From assembly GCA_021396245.1 (NCBI GenBank), contig WNYE01000035.1, positions 1 to 64,000 of the forward strand: DNA of 64,000 nucleotides, in the 5' to 3' direction. The notes beneath the pieces were generated by a model, which did no database searches, was not told the DNA's origin, and saw only the letters and a list, made by a program, of their open reading frames with translations. The position numbers were made by a program, and so were the translations under genes. The DNA comes from Sporothrix humicola. Taxonomy: Eukaryota; Ascomycota; Sordariomycetes; Ophiostomatales; Ophiostomataceae. Numbering within the stretch: position 1 is the stretch's first letter; the number at the start of each line of letters is the position of its first letter. Of this stretch, positions 58,041 through 64,000 are shown one piece after another.

Positions 58041-59849
58041 CTACTCGTCGTCTTCCTCATCATCGTCCTCGTCATCATCGTCCTCGATATCGCTGTCCTC
58101 GACATCGTCTGGCCGGGGAATCATCACAAAGGCCTCGACGCAGGTAATGCGATCGGGGGTCTGATACGCGCCCAGCAAAGTGCCGAGCTGCTTGCCCGAC
58201 GAGGGCGTGCCGGTGGCACTGACGCCGGTGCTGTTCTTGAATGCAGAGCGCAGTTCCTGGCCCGTAATCTTCCAGACGCGCAGCATGCCGGTGCTCGTGG
58301 CCGACACGACGTACCAGGCTCTTTGTAGTTTCTTGTCGCCCTTCTTGACAGGTTCAAGGACCGGCAGAATCTTGAAGGCCTTGACGCGGCCGGTCACGCC
58401 CGTAGCGCTGCCGCCGACCTGGCCAATAAGCCGTGCCGAGGGGAGTGGTGCGGCAGTCTTCTTGTCGTCAGAAGTCGTGGTGGCAGCAGGAGGAGCCACA
58501 ACATCTTCTGGGCGCGTGGAGCAGAGCAGGATGCGGCCGTCCTCGGTGGCCACGGCCAGGAGAGAGAACAGGCCAGTCTTGTCGGCAGCCTCTGGATCGT
58601 CGTCGACTTCGACGTAGCTGAAGTCGTGCGTCTTGGTGCGGGCGTCGCTCAGCACTTTGCACCGCGGCAGACTGTCCATGCCAAAGACGACGACATTCCG
58701 GTCGAAACCGATGGCGTACTCGTCGGTGGCGTTTTCCTTTTCTTCTGTCGACTCATCATCACCGCCCGTCTGGAAGGTCCTTCCCCAAACGACCTGCCGG
58801 CCTTCGCCCGTAGAGAAGCGCCCCTCGCCCAGATCCCGCAGCAGCTCCTTGCTGAAATTCAGCACACCCGCCTTCTTGCCCGTCACCAGGTTCCACAGCC
58901 GCATGCTGCGCTCGCCGCGGCTCACGCTGATCATGACCTTCATGCTCGGGTGCACGGCGAAATCGTTGACGCCCGAGGGCGCGCCGCCGGGAGGCGCAGT
59001 GTCGCCGCTGGGCCGCCGCAGGCCGCCGCCCATGCCCTCTTTGGGGATGGGGGCCTTGATCATCGACAGCAGGGACCAGTCGCGGGTTCGTGTGACGGCA
59101 ATGGTCGAGTCTTCGGACGACGACAAGAGTTTGGAGCGGGTGGGGAATGAGAGCTTTGTGATGGAGGACGCGTGGTGCAGCAGGGTGCCGAGCTCGCGGT
59201 TCTTTGCGTTTTCGGCAATGGGCATCATGGGCCGGCTGGTGACGGCGGCCATGATGGCCTGTTCTTCTCCGCCGCCGGAGCTCGAGGACGGAGCATGTGC
59301 AGACAGGTTGTAGATGTTGACGCGCTCGTCGGTGCTGCCCGTGGCGAGCATAATCTTCTGGCCCTGGCCCGGGATGGGAATCGAGGGAGGCGAGAGGGCC
59401 AGGCAGCGGATGGCCGAGGAGTGGGCGTTGAAGAGGAACGTGTCGGTAAACTTGACGCCAGCAGGGGTCACCGTAGCCACGACGCCGTGCAGAGTGCGGT
59501 CGTAGGAGCCAGCGACGATCTGGATGGCTGCCGGAGCATCGCCCAGGACAATGACCGAGTCGGCGGCCGGCGTTGTTGCTGGTGCGGGTGCAGGCTTCGG
59601 TGCACTTGCTACTGCCGGCTTCACGCCATTCTTCTTGCTGCTTGGGGCCGCTTGTGAAGTAGAAGGCGGCGTGCTCTTGAGTGCAGACTTTTTCTTGAGG
59701 ATTGGGGTCGGTTTTGCTATCGAGACTGTCGAGGCTGTCGAAGTCGCTTTCGTCTTTGGTCTCGTTGCCGCAGGAGCCTCAGGGTCGGCCGCCGAGGCCT
59801 TGGCCTCCCGCTTCCGCTTCATCGTGTGTTTTGGTGCGTGTGATTGCAT
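58041..59849 (-). CDS. MAK11: WD40 ribosome-assembly factor Mak11 (PAK1IP1 homologue)
   Basis: One exon encoding 602 residues. Mak11 is a nucleolar WD40 protein needed for 60S subunit assembly around the Rlp24/Tif6 stage. The first ~95 residues are basic and Ala/Lys/Pro-rich, with a likely nuclear signal (MKRKREAK). Recognisable blades include IQIVAGSYDRTLHGVVATV, FNAHSSAIRCLALSP, LATGSTDERVNIYNL, LLHHASSITKLSFP, LLSSSEDSTIAVTRTRDWSL, VNDFAVHPSMKVMISVSRGE and MRLWNLVTGKKAGVLNF. The C-terminus ends in a pure Asp/Glu tail. It is longer than yeast Mak11, mainly by the N-terminal extension and loop insertions. The start at 59849 is the first ATG; the ATG at 59822 (MKRKREAK) is an equally plausible start. 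Confidence 0.9.
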   Translation of the reverse strand: MQSHAPKHTMKRKREAKASAADPEAPAATRPKTKATSTASTVSIAKPTPILKKKSALKSTPPSTSQAAPSSKKNGVKPAVASAPKPAPAPATTPAADSVIVLGDAPAAIQIVAGSYDRTLHGVVATVTPAGVKFTDTFLFNAHSSAIRCLALSPPSIPIPGQGQKIMLATGSTDERVNIYNLSAHAPSSSSGGGEEQAIMAAVTSRPMMPIAENAKNRELGTLLHHASSITKLSFPTRSKLLSSSEDSTIAVTRTRDWSLLSMIKAPIPKEGMGGGLRRPSGDTAPPGGAPSGVNDFAVHPSMKVMISVSRGERSMRLWNLVTGKKAGVLNFSKELLRDLGEGRFSTGEGRQVVWGRTFQTGGDDESTEEKENATDEYAIGFDRNVVVFGMDSLPRCKVLSDARTKTHDFSYVEVDDDPEAADKTGLFSLLAVATEDGRILLCSTRPEDVVAPPAATTTSDDKKTAAPLPSARLIGQVGGSATGVTGRVKAFKILPVLEPVKKGDKKLQRAWYVVSATSTGMLRVWKITGQELRSAFKNSTGVSATGTPSSGKQLGTLLGAYQTPDRITCVEAFVMIPRPDDVEDSDIEDDDDEDDDEEDDE

Positions 59850-60388
59850 GGTGTGTGATCTGTTGCTCGTTGAGACTGCAGAGTTTGTTGATTTTGGAGA
59901 GGAAGACAGGCAGAAATCGCCAGAAATGCTGGGAGGACGCTGAAAAGACCGCTAGCGCAGCAGCTTTCCTGCCATTTGGGTGCCACCTACAGATTTTTTT
60001 TCTTATCGGTGGTCGGGTCTTATCTTATCGCTTATCAGAATATCAACACTATAGCGGCTGTCATTCTACAACTCTTCTCCAGCGACTCACTGTCGATTCA
60101 ACGTATATTCAAAGTCTTGCAAAAACAACTGTTTCACAGAAATAATCACACACATTGTACTGGATTAAAGTTCTCAATTAATAAAAATATAAAGGGCCAT
60201 CTTTGTGGCGAAAAGAACAAAATAAAGTCTACCAATGCTAACAAAAAATGATGCTAATTCCATGCAACATTCAACATGCAACATGCTCGATTCTTAAACG
60301 AGGCCAGAATGGCCCAGGATCATGAATCGGCATTTACAAGTACCGGACAGACGTGACAACCGGGACCCGTTGCGGCTGTTCGACAACT
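59850..60388. other. Intergenic: MAK11 promoter and VID21 3' flank
   Basis: A 539-bp gap between two minus-strand genes. No gene is seen. Confidence 0.6.
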
Positions 60389-63300
60389 CTATTTCGTCGT
60401 CTGCGGGGTGTTGACGGCCGGCGACGCGCTGCCATTAGCTTGCCGTTGGGCCTGTTGAGCCTGCTGAGCCTGCTGGGCCTTCTGAGCCTGCTGGGCCTGC
60501 TGAGCTTGCTGCGCTTGCTGCTGCTTCTGTTGGGCCTGCTGTTGAGCCAGCAGCGGCGACCCGGCGGCCATGTTAGGAGAGCCGGCCGCCTGGAGCTGGG
60601 CTTGCTGGGCCTGCTGTTGAGCAGCCTGAGCAGCCTGCGCGGCCTGCAGCTGGGCAACTTGGGCAGCCTGGGCAGCCTGCGCCTGCGCCTGCGCCTGCTG
60701 CTGCGCCGTCATCTGGTGCTGCTGCTGCGCCGACGCCGCCTGCTGGACTTGCTGTGCCTGTTGGGCACGGAGCAGCTGCGCATATTGCCGCGGGCTTGTG
60801 CCGGCGAGCGCCTGCTGGGGTCCGCCGCCGGCTGCGGAGTGCATGGCGCTGGCACGCTGCATCATCATAATCTGCGAGTAGTTCTGGATCGCCATCGTAC
60901 GTGCTTGCTCGGCCGTCAAGTTAGGATTCTTAGCCCGGAAGCCGTTCTCAAGCTCGCGAATCTGCGCCATCATATTTGGAGTCAGCGGCGGAGGCGGCTG
61001 CATGGCCGGGCGCGGCGACGGCGAGTTGCCCGCCATGGGAACGCCCGCCATCGCCATGTTGACACCGACGCCTAGAGGGCTGCCCATGGGAGCACCGTTG
61101 GCGGTGTTGAACTGGCCCACCAGGCCCTGGCCGTTAGCCATGAAGTTCTGCTGGTTGCCGTTGAGCGGCCGCATGCCTGTCGGCGAGCCCTGGCTGCCCA
61201 CAGACGGTGCCTTGCCCATAGGCTGGCCTTGCTGCTGGGCAGCCGCGGCGGCGGCGAGCTGTGCCTTTTGTGCTTGCTGGGCGGCAGCGACGGCGGCGGC
61301 TTGCTGCTGGGGTGTCTGTTGGCCCTGTTGCCCCCCCTGCTGCTGGCCGGCCTGCGCCTGGTTGTTATTCTGGGCCTGCTGCTGGGCCTGTTGCTGCTGC
61401 TGGGTATGGGCATGCTGTTGTTGCATCTGGTGCTGTTGCAGCAACAAAAGCTGGTGCTGCTGGAGCTGCTGTTGTTGCTGCGGCGTGAGGAGAGGGGATT
61501 GTTGTCCTTGCTGGCCGAGTTGGGCGTGTTGTGCCAGAGGTGTGTGTTGTTGCGAGTTGAGGGCGTGTTGCTGTTGCTGCTGTTGCGCCATCTGCAGCTG
61601 GAGCTGCATTTGCTGCTGGTGAAGCTGCTGCTGGAGGTGTTGCTGCATCTGCTGATGCTGTTGCTGCTGTTGGTGGTGTTGCTGGTGCTGCTGCACTTGG
61701 TGTTGCTGGTGCACCTGTTGCTGCTGCTGCTGCTGCATTTGCACGGCCCGCTGCTGGTCCTGGATGCGCCTAGCCTGCAGGACAAGGTTAATGTCTGGCT
61801 GGCCACCCTGGGCCTGTGCTTGTGCGAGCTGCAGGCGGTGCTGCGACTGCAGGGCCTGCTGCAGCTGCGCCTGCTGGACACTCGTCATCGGGATCGGTCC
61901 GGCGCCGTTCACGCCCATATGCTGCAGACCCTGCATCGGGTTGGCCGGGCCCTGGATGGGCATTCTCGGCCGTGCCGCCTGCGGGTTGCGGATTGGCACA
62001 CCATGCGGCGCACCCGGGACGTTGGGCCGCCCGGCCATGGCCATATTGTTGGCAGCAGCCATCTGGGCTGCCATCTGCGGTGGAACACCAGGAGGAACCG
62101 CAATGTTCGGGTTCTGGGTCTGCTGGCGAGCCAGAATCTGGTTCTACAATGTGTTAGTGACGTCTTTTGGAGAGAAAATACAATATGAACAACACTGCGT
62201 GCTTACCTTTCGGTGAATCTCAGACTGTCTCTGTGCAAACTCGGCCATGCGATCAGCCAGACGCTGGTCGCGCTCCGCACGCAGTCTACTGTATTCGCGC
62301 GGTGTCTTCGTTGCAGGCCGCTGCTGGGTCGGCTCGTTTGATTTGCGCGTTGCCATTATCTGCGCCTGTTGCTGCTGCTTCTGCTGGATAGCCTCACGCT
62401 TCTTAGCGAGCTTCCGCATGGCTTCGAACATGGCCAGGTGCCTCTGGTTGCGGTGGCGCTCAACTCTAACTGCAAGCGTCGGCCGCCGCCTTTGCACTGG
62501 CGTAGGGGGAGGTGGTGCCGCAGAGCCAGATCCGCCGTTGGCCTGTGCTGCTGCTGCTGCGGCCGTGGCTGCGGCTGCGGCCGCCACCGCCTTCTCGTTT
62601 GCCTCCCGGATGGCCTTTTGCGCTCCATCGATACGCGACTGGTAGATCTTGAAGTAGGGAGACCGTGATGTATCACTGGGGAAGCCTTCCAGGCTGACCC
62701 AACGCTCAAAGCACTCCCATGGCGTGCGCCGCTCCGCTCCTGCCGAGAACATGGACTTGGGAGACAGCATGGTCGCCGTAAGCGACCAGTTGTACGAATA
62801 TTCGCGCACAAGCTTCTTGAGCTGGTCGTCGTCCGCGACCGTCCACTGCGATGATGGCCGGTACTCATAAAAGCCAGACATCGGCATGGGGTACTCGGAC
62901 GGCGGGCGGAACTGGTGCCCAGCGTGCAAGCGCTCACGCATCGTCTTGAGACTGGGGTCAAACAGGCCGACGATGTTGTCCGGCGAGGCTGTGTTATGGA
63001 CCGACTTCTTGTCTGATGCGTCATTGGTGGCAGGCTCCTCCTCCATAAATTCTTCAACCTCGTCATCACCCTCGTCGACGACAGTGTAGCGGCTCTGCTT
63101 TTGCACGATGGATCGTGGCCGGATAACAATCGGTGTCGAAATGTACTTGCTGACGGGGACAACAGGCCGGCGCCAGCTGGCGTCTGGATCCTCATCTTTT
63201 GAAATCAGGTCGTTCTTGGGCACCTCAAGCGGCGAGCCATACATGGGCAGCTCCGCAAGCAGACGGTCGGAAGCCACAGAAGGGCTGAGCTCGAAGACGA

Positions 63301-64000
63301 CAGTGTCGGTTGGCAGGGCGAAGATAGCCGAGGGCGCGACGGTAGCAGCGAACGGCACAACGGCTTCCGAGAAGTCGCCATCGTCAACAAGATCAACCTC
63401 ATCCGAGTCGAGGCCTGCAGCTCCATCGTGGGCTTCGTCGGCATGTGCCGCATCGATCATGGCGTTGTCGATCATCGGGAAGTCGTCGTTTTCGGCGGTA
63501 CGCCGTGGTGGGATGCTGGCGATAACCTGCAGCGCTTTCCGTTTCTCTGGCGTGGCCTGGACCCACTCAGCACAGGCATAAGCAAGGTTGCGAGCGTTTG
63601 AATGTTTCCACTTCCGTTCCTCGCGGAAATCCGTCCGCATCCACTTCATCTCTTGCAGCATCACGTCCCAATGCGACTTTTGTCTCACGGGCTCCGGTGC
63701 GCGCTTTGGTTGGCGCAATGACCATTTGTCTTGCTGTTGCAGGTGGTAAACCCGCTTCAAGATCTTACATGACTGGCTGTCGAAGATGGCCGCCTGGCTG
63801 TCGGTGCTGGAAATCGTTTTTCTCGCATGATGTACCAATTGATCGAGGTTCTTAGTCCATTTGGAACTTTGAGAATACGTTTGAATGAACAGCGGCGTGA
63901 AGTAGTCCTCGGCGAACAGGTTCTCTGACTTGGCGAGGTTCGACGGGACGATGGTCGTTTCGGGCTTGTTCTTCTTTTGCTTGCCAAACAGAACGGTCGG
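60389..64000 (-). CDS. VID21: NuA4 scaffold Vid21/Eaf1, C-terminal part (cut by window edge)
   Basis: Two exons, 64000-62207 and 62143-60389, give 1,182 residues. The frame is open to the right edge, so the N-terminus lies outside. Eaf1/Vid21 is the platform subunit of the NuA4 histone acetyltransferase. Visible domains, in order: TYSQSSKWTKNLDQLVHHAR; the HSA domain (SHWDVMLQEMKWMRTDFREE, then NARNLAYACAEWV), which binds actin and Arp4; an acidic stretch; a SANT/Myb-like domain (SQWTVADDDQLKKLVREYSY with WSLTATML); then a Lys/Arg helix (KLAKKREAIQQKQQQQAQ). The last ~480 residues are Gln/Ala-rich, a likely disordered activator-binding tail, ending TPQTTK. The 63-nt intron 62144-62206 uses GTAAGC and TAG with a CACTAAC branch site and joins SEIHRK to NQILARQQTQ. 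Confidence 0.92.
60440..61800 (-). repeat. CAG/CTG-rich polyGln-coding region of VID21
   Basis: The plus strand shows dense CTG/TTG triplets, giving long Gln runs interrupted by Ala, His and Leu in the Vid21 tail. Pure runs are short, so it is cryptic simple sequence rather than one expanded repeat. Confidence 0.8.

Noticed and set aside
1..64000. tRNA genes, transposons, CRISPR, biosynthetic clusters
   Set aside because: I saw no B-box-like GGTTCGAnTC in a tRNA context, no transposase or reverse transcriptase sequence, no spaced repeat arrays and no synthase genes; this was read by eye, so small RNA genes could be missed.

Overview
The window is nuclear DNA of a filamentous ascomycete, most likely a Sordariomycete. 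The evidence is GC-rich coding exons separated by AT-rich, pyrimidine-tract-rich intergenic DNA, short 51-136 nt introns with CTAAC/CTRAC branch sites close to the acceptor, a bZIP/DUF3425 factor, and single-copy housekeeping proteins that read as pezizomycete orthologues. A placement near Ophiostomatales (few introns, very long intergenic regions, polyQ and acidic tails) is only a guess. I see no transposon, tRNA, rRNA, CRISPR array, mitochondrial DNA or secondary-metabolite cluster.

Layout, left to right: MET13-type methylenetetrahydrofolate reductase (-); bZIP/DUF3425 factor (-); single-pass membrane protein with a PAN/apple-like ectodomain (+); a 1,349-residue factor with a Zn2Cys6-like cluster, a TALE-like homeodomain, C2H2 fingers and five tandem HTH-like repeats (+); U2 snRNP A' LEA1 (+); CUE1 of ER-associated degradation (-); an RRM protein (-); a mitochondrial PPR protein (-) divergent from POL1, the DNA polymerase alpha catalytic subunit (+); eIF4G (-); Aquarius/Cwf11 (-) divergent from THO subunit HPR1 (+); an INSIG-family ER protein (-); MAK11 WD40 ribosome-assembly factor (-); and the C-terminal part of VID21/EAF1 of NuA4 (-), which runs off the right edge. 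That gives 15 protein genes, 14 of them complete. Exon joins were worked out by hand from splice signals and reading frame.

No operon-like pathway is present, but five of the genes act along one axis of nuclear mRNA formation and use (U2A', Aquarius, HPR1, the RRM protein, eIF4G). Two divergent promoters stand out: PPR/POL1, which carries a cluster of MCB-like (A/G)CGCGT hexamers expected for a replication gene, and Aquarius/HPR1, which links splicing and mRNA export.

The strongest candidate for something undescribed is the 14,199-18,303 regulator. It appears to combine four classes of DNA-binding module and ends in five diverged copies of a unit resembling the CENP-B/Tc5-type helix-turn-helix. 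Other points worth a look are a GC-AG intron in LEA1, stop-free introns of length divisible by three in HPR1 and the PPR gene, tandem acceptors within a CAG run, a skipped AG in CUE1, and an odd polyQ/RGG block with an intron-like 3' end inside eIF4G.
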